The position numbers were made by a program, and so were the translations under genes. A stretch of DNA of 64,000 bases from G963678255 sp963678255 (GTDB lineage: Bacteria; Cloacimonadota; Cloacimonadia; Cloacimonadales; WRIO01). Location: positions 310,001-374,000 of the forward strand of contig CAXXTW010000002.1 in assembly GCA_963678255.2 (NCBI GenBank). The letters run 5' to 3'. Below the pieces are notes generated by a model, which was given only the letters and a program-made list of their open reading frames with translations, did no database searches and was not told the origin of the DNA. Shown one piece after another: positions 1 through 8,209 of this stretch. The first letter of the stretch is position 1, and each line of letters begins with the position of its first letter.

Positions 1-2
1 GT

Positions 3-98
3 AGGAGTAAGCTATCAGTAAATTTTGATTGGAAGATAAGAACTCAACTAGTAAAAAAAAATGGATTGAAGTTTGAGTTTTTAAAAAAAAACAGATAA
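3..98 (+). CDS. C-terminal end of an unidentified protein (5' truncated by window edge)
   Basis: An open frame runs in from the window edge and ends at a TAA at 96-98. About 31 residues are visible, ending with VKKNGLKFEFLKKNR. This lysine-rich tail with a 'V-KK-GLKFEF' pattern resembles the last strand of a GNAT acetyltransferase, and the next gene is one, so it could be a related acetyltransferase. The fragment is too short to be sure that it is coding. Confidence 0.35.
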   Translation, partial: RSKLSVNFDWKIRTQLVKKNGLKFEFLKKNR

Positions 99-147
99 AA
101 TATAATTACTTATTGACACGTTATAAAATAGGGAATTATTTGTAGTT

Positions 148-843
148 ATGCAAAATTATAAAAATTATTATAAAGAGTTTTTAGGGATTGATGAAAAAGA
201 ACTAAAAGTGAATAAAGTCAATATTTTCAAATCTGAATATCGAGTACTACCGATATGTCAGAATCATTATTTTCCGATTATTATTACTCAATGGAATAAT
301 ATCCCGATAATATCTTGTCTTGAGGAATATTTTCAATTATTTCAACAGAAAGAAATTAAATCTATTGAAGATTTTAAGAAAGAGATTTCATTAGATATTC
401 CTGATATTCAATGGATCAATTACAAACGTTATGCCTTTGAACAGAAAACCTTATCTTTACAAACCAATTCAGTACCTTTAGATTTAGATTTGTATTTAAA
501 AATATCTAAGAACAAAGATATTTCTTTATTACCACAAGCTCATAGAATTCTTATAGAAGAAAGGAAATTATTTGTTATAATTCAAGAAAATAGAATACTA
601 TCACAGGCTTATGAAAGTGATGTTTTTTCAAAAAGTGGTAATATATCAGTCAATACATTTGAACAATTTCGTAACAAGGGATATGGAAAAGAAGTCGTTA
701 AAGGTGCAGTTAATTACTCATTAAATCATGACCATTTACCCATTTATATGGTAAAAGAAGCTAATATCGCATCAATAAGAGTAGCAGAATCAGTTGGATT
801 TAGTTTTAAGTCTAATGAGTGTTGTGGTTATTTGAAAAAATAA
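148..843 (+). CDS. GNAT family N-acetyltransferase
   Basis: 231 residues. The C-terminal third carries the acetyl-CoA binding GNAT motif A (RNKGYGKE, about residues 175-182, matching R/Q-x-x-G-x-G), followed by 'EANIASIRVAESVGF', the usual N..S...A...GF motif B that closes the fold. The N-terminal half matches nothing I recognise, so the substrate is unknown. Upstream, TTGACA at 113-118 sits only about 30 bases before the ATG and no good ribosome binding site is visible, so the transcript may be nearly leaderless. The gene converges on the prolyl oligopeptidase gene. The family call is firm; the substrate cannot be inferred. Confidence 0.8.
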   Translation: MQNYKNYYKEFLGIDEKELKVNKVNIFKSEYRVLPICQNHYFPIIITQWNNIPIISCLEEYFQLFQQKEIKSIEDFKKEISLDIPDIQWINYKRYAFEQKTLSLQTNSVPLDLDLYLKISKNKDISLLPQAHRILIEERKLFVIIQENRILSQAYESDVFSKSGNISVNTFEQFRNKGYGKEVVKGAVNYSLNHDHLPIYMVKEANIASIRVAESVGFSFKSNECCGYLKK

Positions 844-896
844 GTGCTGAAATTCTGAATAAAGATCAAAATGACAGCACTAAATGAAATGGCAGT

Positions 897-2921
897 TTAG
901 ATATTCAAATACTTAAAAATAAAAGACCATTTATCTGCAGAAATTTGGAGAAATTTATTGAAGTTGCTGGATCCATGACTAGAATTTGATTGAACATATA
1001 AAAGATATGGATTTTCAGATGAACCCTTTTCTTGTAATTGAGCTGCAAATTTAAAAGAATGGCCAGGAATGACTCTATCATCATGATCAGCCGTTACAAC
1101 CATTGTAATTGGATATTTAACACCCTCTTTGATATTATGAACAGGAGAGTATTTTAATAAGTTTTTAAAATGAATTTCTTCTTCAGGATTACCATATTCA
1201 GCCATCCATCCCCAACCACAAGTGAATTTATGAAAACGGAGCATATCTAAAACTCCCATCATTGGCAAGGCAATTTTAAATAATTCAGGTCTTTGAGTCA
1301 TACAAGCTCCAACTAATAAACCTCCATTGGATCCACCAGCAATCACAGTTTTATCGGGATTGGTATAACCTTCATTAATCATATATTCAGTAGCTGAAAT
1401 AAAGTCATCAAAGACATTTTGTTTATTTAATAACATACCTGCTTCATGCCATTTTTCACCATATTCACCTCCACCTCTGAGGTTAACAATAACAAAAATA
1501 CCGCCTTTATCCATCAAAATAGTACGTTCTATATTAAATATGGGCATTTTAACGTCATTAAAACCGCCATAACCTGTTAAATACACAGGACGATTCCCAT
1601 CCTTTTTCATATCTTTTTTGTAATTAAGTGTCATAGGGATCATCGTTCCATCTTTAGATTTAAAGAAAACTTGTTCTGAGCAGTATTGGTTAAAATCAAG
1701 ATCTATGGGATAAGTATAAAAGAATTTCATTTCATGAGTTAACATATCATAATGGAAAATTTGGCTAGGGCTTACATAGCTATCAAAAGCAAAAAATCCT
1801 TCAGTATCTTCTTTTTTAGACCTTATAAAACTTGCAGATCCAAGAAAAGGCATTTTAATTTCTTTAATTAACTGACCATTTAGTTCAAGAATTTCGATTT
1901 TAGAAAAGACATCTTTGGTAAATATAGCAATGATTTTATTATTTATTATTGTAGCAGAATCGAGTAAATAATCTCTTTCAGGAATTATCAATTTCCAGTT
2001 TTCTTCTTGAGGTGAGCTTAAATCAATCTGATAAAGACAATAATTAGAAGCATTTTTATTGGTAAAAAGATAAAAAATACCATCATCATATCCATTAACT
2101 AACCAACCATTAAAATCAAACCCCTGAAAAAGGCATTTGAATTCATCATTAGGATCATCTAAAGATTTATATAGAATTTGAGCTCCATTGGTTCCTTTGA
2201 AAGAATAGATAAACAAGTATTTTTCATCATCGCTAACATTAGCTCTGTTATATCTTAAAGGATTTTCTTCATCTTGGAAAATTAGAGTATCTTGAATCTC
2301 TGACTCACCTAATTTATGGTAATAAACTTTTTGATTCTTATATTGTGCTTTTTGTTCAGGTTTAGAGTCGTTTCTGCTATAAAAGAAACCATTTTTATAC
2401 CAACTAGCTCCAGAATGAGAAAGATTAGTAATTTTATCATTTAAAAATTCTTTTTTATCTGTATCCATTACCCAAATTTCAGAAGCATCAGCACCTGCTT
2501 TAGAAATTTTAAAAGCTATATATTTATCATCATTAGAGCGACTAATAATAAAGGCAGTGGTCGTTCCATCATCAGATAAAGTATTTGGATCAAAGAAAAG
2601 TTCAGGTTCACTTTCTAAACTTTTTTGACGATAATAAATATATTGGTTTTGTAAACCAGAGTTTTTGGAAAAGTAATACCAGTTTCCTCTTTTTAATGGG
2701 ACACCTTTTCTTTCATAATTATTGAGTTTTTTTAGATGATTTAAGATATTACTTCTATCAGGATATTGATTTAAGAAACTTTCTGTAAAATCTTGTTGTT
2801 CTTTAAGCCAAATTTTAGTTTCTTCAGACTGATCCTCTTCAAGCCAACGATAAGGATCTTCAATCATCAAACCAAAATTATTTTCAATTAACTCAGTTTT
2901 TTTAGTTTTTGGATAAATCAT
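897..2921 (-). CDS. Prolyl oligopeptidase (peptidase family S9A)
   Basis: 674 residues, the normal length for a cytosolic prolyl endopeptidase, which cleaves short peptides after proline. The N-terminus has the family signature 'DPYRWLEED', a long beta-propeller region follows, and the alpha/beta-hydrolase domain carries the triad: Ser at about 531 in GGSNGGLL, Asp within ADHDDRV (611-616) and His 649 in SSHGSSNF. There is no signal peptide, so the enzyme should act on peptides in the cytoplasm, consistent with a peptide-fermenting life style. A clear ribosome binding site (CAGGAG) precedes the ATG. The 85-residue zinc-ribbon-like gene lies just upstream (16 base gap) and is probably cotranscribed. 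Confidence 0.95.
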   Translation of the reverse strand: MIYPKTKKTELIENNFGLMIEDPYRWLEEDQSEETKIWLKEQQDFTESFLNQYPDRSNILNHLKKLNNYERKGVPLKRGNWYYFSKNSGLQNQYIYYRQKSLESEPELFFDPNTLSDDGTTTAFIISRSNDDKYIAFKISKAGADASEIWVMDTDKKEFLNDKITNLSHSGASWYKNGFFYSRNDSKPEQKAQYKNQKVYYHKLGESEIQDTLIFQDEENPLRYNRANVSDDEKYLFIYSFKGTNGAQILYKSLDDPNDEFKCLFQGFDFNGWLVNGYDDGIFYLFTNKNASNYCLYQIDLSSPQEENWKLIIPERDYLLDSATIINNKIIAIFTKDVFSKIEILELNGQLIKEIKMPFLGSASFIRSKKEDTEGFFAFDSYVSPSQIFHYDMLTHEMKFFYTYPIDLDFNQYCSEQVFFKSKDGTMIPMTLNYKKDMKKDGNRPVYLTGYGGFNDVKMPIFNIERTILMDKGGIFVIVNLRGGGEYGEKWHEAGMLLNKQNVFDDFISATEYMINEGYTNPDKTVIAGGSNGGLLVGACMTQRPELFKIALPMMGVLDMLRFHKFTCGWGWMAEYGNPEEEIHFKNLLKYSPVHNIKEGVKYPITMVVTADHDDRVIPGHSFKFAAQLQEKGSSENPYLLYVQSNSSHGSSNFNKFLQISADKWSFIFKYLNI

Positions 2922-2937
2922 TACAATCTCCTGTATG

Positions 2938-3195
2938 TTATATTCTAATACTCTTTATAGTTCCCTGATTTAATTTTAAAGCAGGTTCTCCATGAATCAT
3001 CATAATAATCCCCAATACTTTATTACACTGAGGGCATTCCGGTTTTGAAAAGGTTTCAATTCCTTTAAGACCAACAAAATCTTCAGTAATTCTATTAATC
3101 AAGCATTTAATAATTTTGCCTTTTCCAGCTTTAAAATAGCGAAATAGGATAAAACCGCATTTACATTCAATATTGAGAACTTTACCAATTTTCAT
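2938..3195 (-). CDS. Small putative zinc-ribbon protein, function unknown
   Basis: 85 residues with two cysteine pairs: C-x-C near the N-terminus (IECKCGF) and C-x2-C in the second half (PECPQCNKVLG), the spacing of a small metal-binding ribbon. The rest is basic and hydrophobic without recognisable motifs. It sits 16 bases upstream of the prolyl oligopeptidase gene on the same strand, so the two probably share a transcript. The ribosome binding site is weak. I do not recognise the family; it could bind RNA or act as a small structural zinc protein. Confidence 0.6.
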   Translation of the reverse strand: MKIGKVLNIECKCGFILFRYFKAGKGKIIKCLINRITEDFVGLKGIETFSKPECPQCNKVLGIIMMIHGEPALKLNQGTIKSIRI

Positions 3196-3379
3196 ACAGG
3201 AAGAAATAACAATTAATTTTTTTTTGTCAAGATTAATCTTTTACAAGATTATTTTATTATAAAAATAGAGAATTTCATAATAATTATTATCTAGGGATAC
3301 ATTAAGGAAAAAAAACTTGATTTATTATAAAGAATAATTATTATAGTAATGATATTATAAATAAGAGTAAGGAGGAATG

Positions 3380-3841
3380 ATGATCAACGCTCAACTACAA
3401 ATGGAATTAGCAAAATCATTGTTTAATAAAACATGGGAATATTTAGATAAAAAGGAATTAACAGAAGAAGAGAAAGCAGAAATGGTAAATATTGCTCATG
3501 CATCTTTATATCATTGGAAGCAGGTAGGAACCCCAGAAAACAGGCTTATTGGAGAATGGTTGTTGGCAAGAGTGTATAGTGTCTTAAAGATTGGTGACCT
3601 TGCTTTATATCATTCAAAACGGTCATTAAATCTATGTCAAAGAGAAGGAATCAGCGGATTTAATTTAGCTTATGCATATGAAGCTATGTCCATGTCTTAT
3701 TTTCTTTTAAATAATAAAACAGAAGCTTGTTCTTTTTATAATTTAGCTGAGAAAGAAATCGAGAATGTCAATGATAAAGCTGAAAGAGATTTGATAGATT
3801 CTGATTTAATCAAATTGAAACAATTACTTAAAATATTTTAA
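3380..3841 (+). CDS. Helical (TPR-like) protein, function unknown
   Basis: About 153 residues, almost entirely helical in appearance, with repeating patterns such as 'WLLARVYSVLKIGDLALYHSKRSLNLC' (split here into alanine/leucine-rich helical pairs) and 'AYAYEAMSMSYFLLNNKTEA' that look like two to three degenerate tetratricopeptide repeats. There is no signal peptide. Two ATGs stand in tandem (3377 and 3380); AAGGAGG ends one base before the first and four before the second, so the second is the better start. The nuclease-like gene follows after 30 bases, so this could be the first gene of a small operon with it and dtd. A scaffold or adaptor role is possible; nothing in the sequence shows it. 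Confidence 0.65.
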   Translation: MINAQLQMELAKSLFNKTWEYLDKKELTEEEKAEMVNIAHASLYHWKQVGTPENRLIGEWLLARVYSVLKIGDLALYHSKRSLNLCQREGISGFNLAYAYEAMSMSYFLLNNKTEACSFYNLAEKEIENVNDKAERDLIDSDLIKLKQLLKIF

Positions 3842-3871
3842 CATTAATTATAGTGTTTATGAGATAATTGA

Positions 3872-4513
3872 ATGATCAATGTAGTTTATAACAGATTATT
3901 TAAAGCATTTGGTTATCAGTATTGGTGGCCAGCTGAAACGCAGGAAGAAATGATAATCGGAGCAATTTTAACACAGAATACAAATTGGACAAATGTTGAG
4001 ATTGCAATTGATCTGTTAAAAAGGAATGGTATTTGTAGCTTTAAAAAGATAAAAGAATCTGATAGTGATTTGGTGAAGGATTGTATCAAATCATCAGGTT
4101 ATTTTAATTTAAAGTACAAGAAATTAATCCATGTCATAGAGGCTTTAGAATCTAAAGATTTGTACAGTTTGTCTTTAGAGCAAGCACGAGAATATTTACT
4201 ATCAATATGGGGGATTGGGCCAGAAACAGCCGATTCAATTTTGTTATATGGATTTGAATTTCCAATATTTGTAATAGACACCTATACTCTCCGACTTTTT
4301 AGCAGACTTGATAAAGATTTTGAAGAAACAAAATATTATATACTTCAGAAATATATCATGCAAAACAGCCAAAATAGTGTTTCTGTTTTTCAAGAATTTC
4401 ATGCTTTAATTGTAAAAAATGCGAAAATAGCTTGTAAGAAAAAACCAATTTGTTTAAATTGTACTTTAAAAGATATTTGTGCTTATTATAAGGAGCTAAA
4501 ATGCGAGTGTTAA
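3872..4513 (+). CDS. Endonuclease III-like DNA glycosylase (HhH-GPD, Fe-S), MagIII-like
   Basis: 213 residues. It has the HhH-GPD fold: helix-hairpin-helix WGIGPETADSIL (residues 113-124), the catalytic aspartate in FVIDTYTLRLF (Asp136), and a C-terminal 4Fe-4S loop with Cys188, 194, 197 and 203 (C-x6-C-x2-C-x5-C). In true endonuclease III the hairpin is followed by a catalytic lysine (GVGRKTA); here that position is glutamate (GIGPETA). This predicts a monofunctional glycosylase without AP-lyase activity, as in the MagIII 3-methyladenine glycosylase group. The gene overlaps dtd by 13 bases. The fold is certain; the substrate (alkylated purines) is inferred from the lysine loss. Confidence 0.85.
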   Translation: MINVVYNRLFKAFGYQYWWPAETQEEMIIGAILTQNTNWTNVEIAIDLLKRNGICSFKKIKESDSDLVKDCIKSSGYFNLKYKKLIHVIEALESKDLYSLSLEQAREYLLSIWGIGPETADSILLYGFEFPIFVIDTYTLRLFSRLDKDFEETKYYILQKYIMQNSQNSVSVFQEFHALIVKNAKIACKKKPICLNCTLKDICAYYKELKCEC

Positions 4514-4938
4514 TACAACGAGTTCAATTTGCTAAAGTGGAAGTTGATAACGAACTTGTTGCTCAAATTGATAAAGGTTTTTTAGTTTTTTTGGGAATTC
4601 ATCAAGAAGACAGCTCAGAGAAGATCCCTTGGTTAGCAAAAAAAACTGCTGAGTTAAGGATATTTGAGGATGAGAATGAAAAAATGAATCTTTCTCTTTC
4701 AGATGTTAAAGGACAGATACTTTTAGTGTCTCAATTTACATTGTATGCAAATTGCGAGCATGGCAGAAGGCCTGATTTTATACAAGCCTGTAAACCTGAA
4801 GTTGCAGAATTACTATATCTTGAATTTGCAGAAGCATTAAAGAATCATAAGATAGAGGTAAAAACTGGCATATTTGGTGCAGATATGAATATCAATTTAA
4901 TAAATGATGGTCCAGTAACCATACTTCTTGAAAGGTAA
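4501..4938 (+). CDS. dtd: D-aminoacyl-tRNA deacylase
   Basis: 145 residues, exactly the family length. Dtd hydrolyses D-amino acids wrongly attached to tRNA (and glycine from tRNA-Ala). The two active-site motifs are both intact: SQFTLYA (residues 77-83) and the Gly-cisPro motif NDGPVT (135-140). The N-terminus MRVLIQRV is typical. The start overlaps the end of the glycosylase gene by 13 bases and the downstream surface-protein gene starts four bases after the stop, so the three are probably cotranscribed. Confidence 0.95.
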   Translation: MRVLIQRVQFAKVEVDNELVAQIDKGFLVFLGIHQEDSSEKIPWLAKKTAELRIFEDENEKMNLSLSDVKGQILLVSQFTLYANCEHGRRPDFIQACKPEVAELLYLEFAEALKNHKIEVKTGIFGADMNINLINDGPVTILLER

Positions 4939-4942
4939 ATTT

Positions 4943-5752
4943 ATGATAAAAAGAAAAAGCTTAAGTTTAATCCTGATAATTTGTTTTATAAGTATATTGT
5001 CAGCATTTGACTGGAAATTATTAGATAAAGAAACCGAAGAAATTGGTCAATCCCCAGAATCATTTAAAAGAATAAAATTAAAAAATAAGCCCGCTTTTAT
5101 AAAGCTCAATTTATCTAATACCAATGTTCATATTCAGGGGATTAATACAGAACCTTATTATTTTGAAATCAATTATAATGAAAGCGAAGATAATGATGCT
5201 CTTTTTTCATTAGTTGATGGTGAATTTATAGTTGAATCTAGAGCAGGAAAAACTGTTCGTGTAAAAGAATTGAAAATATTTTTACCCAATGAAACAAATC
5301 TTAATATCTTTACAGAAAATGGAGATATTGATATAGATAATTTTTATGAATGTATTTTAAATCTGAATAGTAATAATGGCTCAGTAAAACTAGAAAACCT
5401 ATCTAATAATGCAATAATAAATGTTAAAACAAGTAATGGGAATATATCTCTTAATCATTTTGATCAAGTCTCAGAAGTATCATTGGAAAGTTCTGGCGGT
5501 AGTATAGAATTACTTGACATAGATTCAGAGAAACCAGTCACATTAAAAACAATCAGTGGAGATATTTTCATATCCAATAGTAAGTTTGACTCATTTAAAG
5601 CAAAAACAATCTCAGGTGGGACAATTTTAGAGAATAGTTTTTTTAACGTATTACAGATAAATACCATCAATAGTGATGTCATTCAAAGGAATTCTAATAT
5701 TCAGGAAAAGAAATTTTCATCCTCTTCAGGGAAATGGTATATTCAAGAATAA
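4943..5752 (+). CDS. Exported DUF4097-type beta-helix protein
   Basis: 269 residues starting with a signal peptide (MIKRKS followed by a hydrophobic stretch ending at ILSA). The body is a run of short beta strands with the recurring pattern 'NGDIDIDN', 'NGSVKLEN', 'NGNISLNH', 'GGSIELLD', 'SGDIFISN', the hallmark of DUF4097 (putative adhesin-like) repeats that build a right-handed beta solenoid. The ATG at 4943 is preferred over an in-frame TTG at 4928 because AAAGG lies at a proper distance. It would sit in the periplasm or on the surface; its role is unknown. It ends back-to-back with hydE on the other strand, with no spacer. Confidence 0.75.
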   Translation: MIKRKSLSLILIICFISILSAFDWKLLDKETEEIGQSPESFKRIKLKNKPAFIKLNLSNTNVHIQGINTEPYYFEINYNESEDNDALFSLVDGEFIVESRAGKTVRVKELKIFLPNETNLNIFTENGDIDIDNFYECILNLNSNNGSVKLENLSNNAIINVKTSNGNISLNHFDQVSEVSLESSGGSIELLDIDSEKPVTLKTISGDIFISNSKFDSFKAKTISGGTILENSFFNVLQINTINSDVIQRNSNIQEKKFSSSSGKWYIQE

Positions 5753-6781
5753 TTATTTAATCTTTTTTCGAAATCCTTTTGTCTCAGAAATCGTTCTTCC
5801 AATAGAAGTTATTTTACCAGTTATACAATTTCTACAATGAGATGGTGTGTCTCCAATACAAATCTTTCCAGGATAAATCGCATATAGCATTCTATAATCC
5901 CCTTCAGTCACATTGGGCATAACAACATTTGCTCCACATTGTAGGGCAATAATTCTTCCATTTTTATTTAAAGTTTCCATAGCAGTAGTTGCAGGGATAT
6001 TAATATCAGGCATGAGAATTCTAATGAGAGCCATAACTTTTAGAGAAAGAGTAAAATCACCGCCTTGAGCATCTTTTAACGGGGTATCATCATTAGGAAT
6101 GAATGGACCAATGCCAATCATATCTGCATCAATTTCTTTAAAAAAGAGAATATCTTGAGCGATAGATTCAAATGTTTGATTTGGTAAACCGATTAATGAA
6201 CCGCTACCAGTCTCAAATCCTAATGACTTTAAGTTTTTAATGCATTGGATTCTATTTTGTAAAGACATACCCGGATCCATTTGGTTATATAATAATTCAT
6301 CAGTAGTTTCTACACGAATGAGATATCTATCAGCACCTGCTTTTAAAATTTCCAGATATTCGTCATAGGTTTTTTCACCAATGCTTAAGGTGATGGCGAC
6401 ATCAAACTCTTTTATGTGTTTTATAATATTTGTTAAGCGATCAACATTGAAATAATCATCTTCTCCGCCTTGTAAGACAATAGTTTTGTATCCGTATTCA
6501 ACAGCTTTTTTGGCAAAATCAACAATTTCATCTTCAGATAAGCGGTATCTTTGAATATTTTTATTATCTCTTCTTAAACCGCAATAGAGGCAATTTTGTT
6601 TGCAAATGTTTGTAAACTCAATTAAGCCCCTAAGGTGAACCTCATCACCTAAGAATTCTTTTCTTGTTTGATCAGCAGCTTTAAATAAATCATCATTTAT
6701 ATTTTCATCTTTCAACAATTCAACAATTTCAGACTGAGACAAAGATCTATTTTCTATAGCTTTTTTTATTAATGAATTCAT
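5753..6781 (-). CDS. hydE: [FeFe]-hydrogenase maturation radical SAM enzyme HydE
   Basis: 342 residues. HydE is a radical SAM enzyme needed to build the dithiomethylamine/diiron part of the H-cluster. The radical SAM motif C-x3-C-x2-C is Cys60, 64 and 67 (CKQNCLYCG), and the second, accessory cluster motif of HydE is also there: C-x7-C-x2-C at 308, 316 and 319 (CIGDTPSHCRNC). The ATG at 6781 is chosen over an in-frame upstream start because GGAG lies five to six bases before it. No hydF, hydG or hydrogenase gene is in this window, so the maturation genes are dispersed. BioB and PylB share the fold, but the C-terminal cysteine triplet favours HydE. Confidence 0.92.
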   Translation of the reverse strand: MNSLIKKAIENRSLSQSEIVELLKDENINDDLFKAADQTRKEFLGDEVHLRGLIEFTNICKQNCLYCGLRRDNKNIQRYRLSEDEIVDFAKKAVEYGYKTIVLQGGEDDYFNVDRLTNIIKHIKEFDVAITLSIGEKTYDEYLEILKAGADRYLIRVETTDELLYNQMDPGMSLQNRIQCIKNLKSLGFETGSGSLIGLPNQTFESIAQDILFFKEIDADMIGIGPFIPNDDTPLKDAQGGDFTLSLKVMALIRILMPDINIPATTAMETLNKNGRIIALQCGANVVMPNVTEGDYRMLYAIYPGKICIGDTPSHCRNCITGKITSIGRTISETKGFRKKIK

Positions 6782-6850
6782 ATTTTCTCCATACAATAAT
6801 ACTTTCATATTATTAATTTAAAGAGAGAGTAGAATAAAAGCAAAAATAAT

Positions 6851-6878
6851 TTGACATTTTTAAGGCTTGAATTATAAT
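6851..6878 (+). promoter_or_regulatory. Probable sigma-70 type promoter
   Basis: TTGACA (6851-6856) and TATAAT (6873-6878) are perfect consensus boxes separated by 16 bases, 30 bases upstream of the ATG at 6909, with AAGGAGG in between. This should drive the outer-membrane-like gene and the prepilin peptidase/methyltransferase genes behind it. Confidence 0.7.
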
Positions 6879-6908
6879 TATACATATTAAAGATAATAAG
6901 GAGGTAAA

Positions 6909-7370
6909 ATGAAAAAATGCTTATTACTAATAATAGTTATTATGACGAGTCTTTCAATTTTTGCTCAGATTAATTTGAATTCACCTACCGGTTATTTTAA
7001 TCCCAATTTTCAAATGAACTCACTTTTAAATCCCAATAAAGTGAAAATCAATCATTCAATGTCATTTGGTACATCTATGTCATCAAACGGGTATGGTCTT
7101 TATGAATCAGCTTATACAAATCATATAAAATATGAGTTAAATCCAAAATTGAATCTTAAATTAGATTTAAGCTTTGTAAATCAAGGTACTTTACAACATT
7201 CAAGTTATAAAATATCAGGGAACAATGATAATAAGAATTACATAATTCCGTCATTTTCTATGGAATACAAACCATCAGATAATACCAGAATCATTTTCCA
7301 ATACAGACAGGTTCAGGGCAATCCTTGGATGCAGGGTCATCAGGATGATTACATGGATTGGAGAAACTAA
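6909..7370 (+). CDS. Small exported outer-membrane beta-barrel-like protein
   Basis: 153 residues with a signal peptide (MKKCLLLIIVIMTSLSIFAQ). The mature part alternates polar and hydrophobic residues in strand-like stretches ('NHIKYELNPKLNLKLDLSFV', 'NYIIPSFSMEYKPSDN', 'RIIFQYRQVQGNP'), resembling half of an eight-stranded barrel. A strong ribosome binding site (AAGGAGG) and a consensus promoter precede it. Its 3' end overlaps the start of the prepilin peptidase gene. The short length and lack of a terminal aromatic residue leave open whether it is complete or a truncated barrel. Function unknown. Confidence 0.65.
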   Translation: MKKCLLLIIVIMTSLSIFAQINLNSPTGYFNPNFQMNSLLNPNKVKINHSMSFGTSMSSNGYGLYESAYTNHIKYELNPKLNLKLDLSFVNQGTLQHSSYKISGNNDNKNYIIPSFSMEYKPSDNTRIIFQYRQVQGNPWMQGHQDDYMDWRN

Positions 7371-8209
7371 GCGATTTGGAGTTATATAATCAGATAATTA
7401 ATAATTTGCCATATATAAGCGTAGAATACTATCTGAGCAGAATACTATTTAGTTTATTTTTGTTTTTTATAGGATCTTGTTTTGGCTCATTTTTTAATGT
7501 GATAATTTATCGTTTACCTATAGAGAAATCAATAATAAAACCATCGTCATATTGTTTTAAATGTTTAAAACCGATAAAATTCTATGATAATATCCCTTTA
7601 TTAAGTTATTTAGTATTGGGAGGAAAATGTCGTCATTGCCAAACATCCTTTTCAAGTCGATATTTTTGGGTAGAGTTATTAACGGGATTCCTATATGTTA
7701 TTTGTTTTGTAATGAATCACTATGAGATCAATATCTTCTTGTTAAAGAACATCCTGTTTATTTCTTACGGAGTCATAATCTTTTTTATAGATATTGACCA
7801 TAAGCTGATTCTTGACAAAATCAGTATTCCATTAATATTCCTTGGGATTTTATTTGCTTTATTAGGAACAATTACAATAAAAAGTTCACTTCTTGGAGCT
7901 ATCAGTGGATTTATGTTATTTTATTTAATAAGATGGGTCTATTTGAAGAGTAAAGGAATTGAAGGACTTGGTGGTGGTGATGTAAAATATATTGCCGCAG
8001 TAGGTGCTTTTTTAGGGATATCAGGAATGTTATTTGTGATTTTCTTTTCTTCTTTTTTTGCCATAATACTTTCAATAATCTTTCGTAGAAGAACAATCAA
8101 TCAAGAATTTCCTTTCGGTCCCTATCTAGTTTTTGCTTCTTTCACTTATTTATTATTTGGTGAAGCATTAGTTAGATGGTATTTGAATCTTTTTTTTAGT
8201 TTTGTATGA
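7358..8209 (+). CDS. pilD: Prepilin peptidase / type IV leader peptidase (A24 family)
   Basis: Up to 283 residues. PilD cleaves and N-methylates type IV prepilins and type II secretion pseudopilins in the inner membrane. Seen: 'GSCFGSFFNVIIYRLP' after the first membrane segment; the cytoplasmic zinc-binding C-x2-C pairs (Cys66/69 and 91/94); the aspartate motif FIDIDHKLI (145-150); and the catalytic GLGGGDVKY (Asp208); several further membrane segments. No ATG lies before the first membrane helix, so translation must begin at TTG (7358, overlapping the previous gene, or 7376, with GGAG 12 bases upstream). The stop overlaps the next gene's ATG. No pilin genes lie in the window. Confidence 0.92.
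   Translation: MEKLSDLELYNQIINNLPYISVEYYLSRILFSLFLFFIGSCFGSFFNVIIYRLPIEKSIIKPSSYCFKCLKPIKFYDNIPLLSYLVLGGKCRHCQTSFSSRYFWVELLTGFLYVICFVMNHYEINIFLLKNILFISYGVIIFFIDIDHKLILDKISIPLIFLGILFALLGTITIKSSLLGAISGFMLFYLIRWVYLKSKGIEGLGGGDVKYIAAVGAFLGISGMLFVIFFSSFFAIILSIIFRRRTINQEFPFGPYLVFASFTYLLFGEALVRWYLNLFFSFV

Noticed and set aside
843..896. AGTGCTG ... CAGCACT between the first two convergent genes as terminator
   Set aside because: Seven-base stem with a 26 base loop and no T-run; too weak to call.
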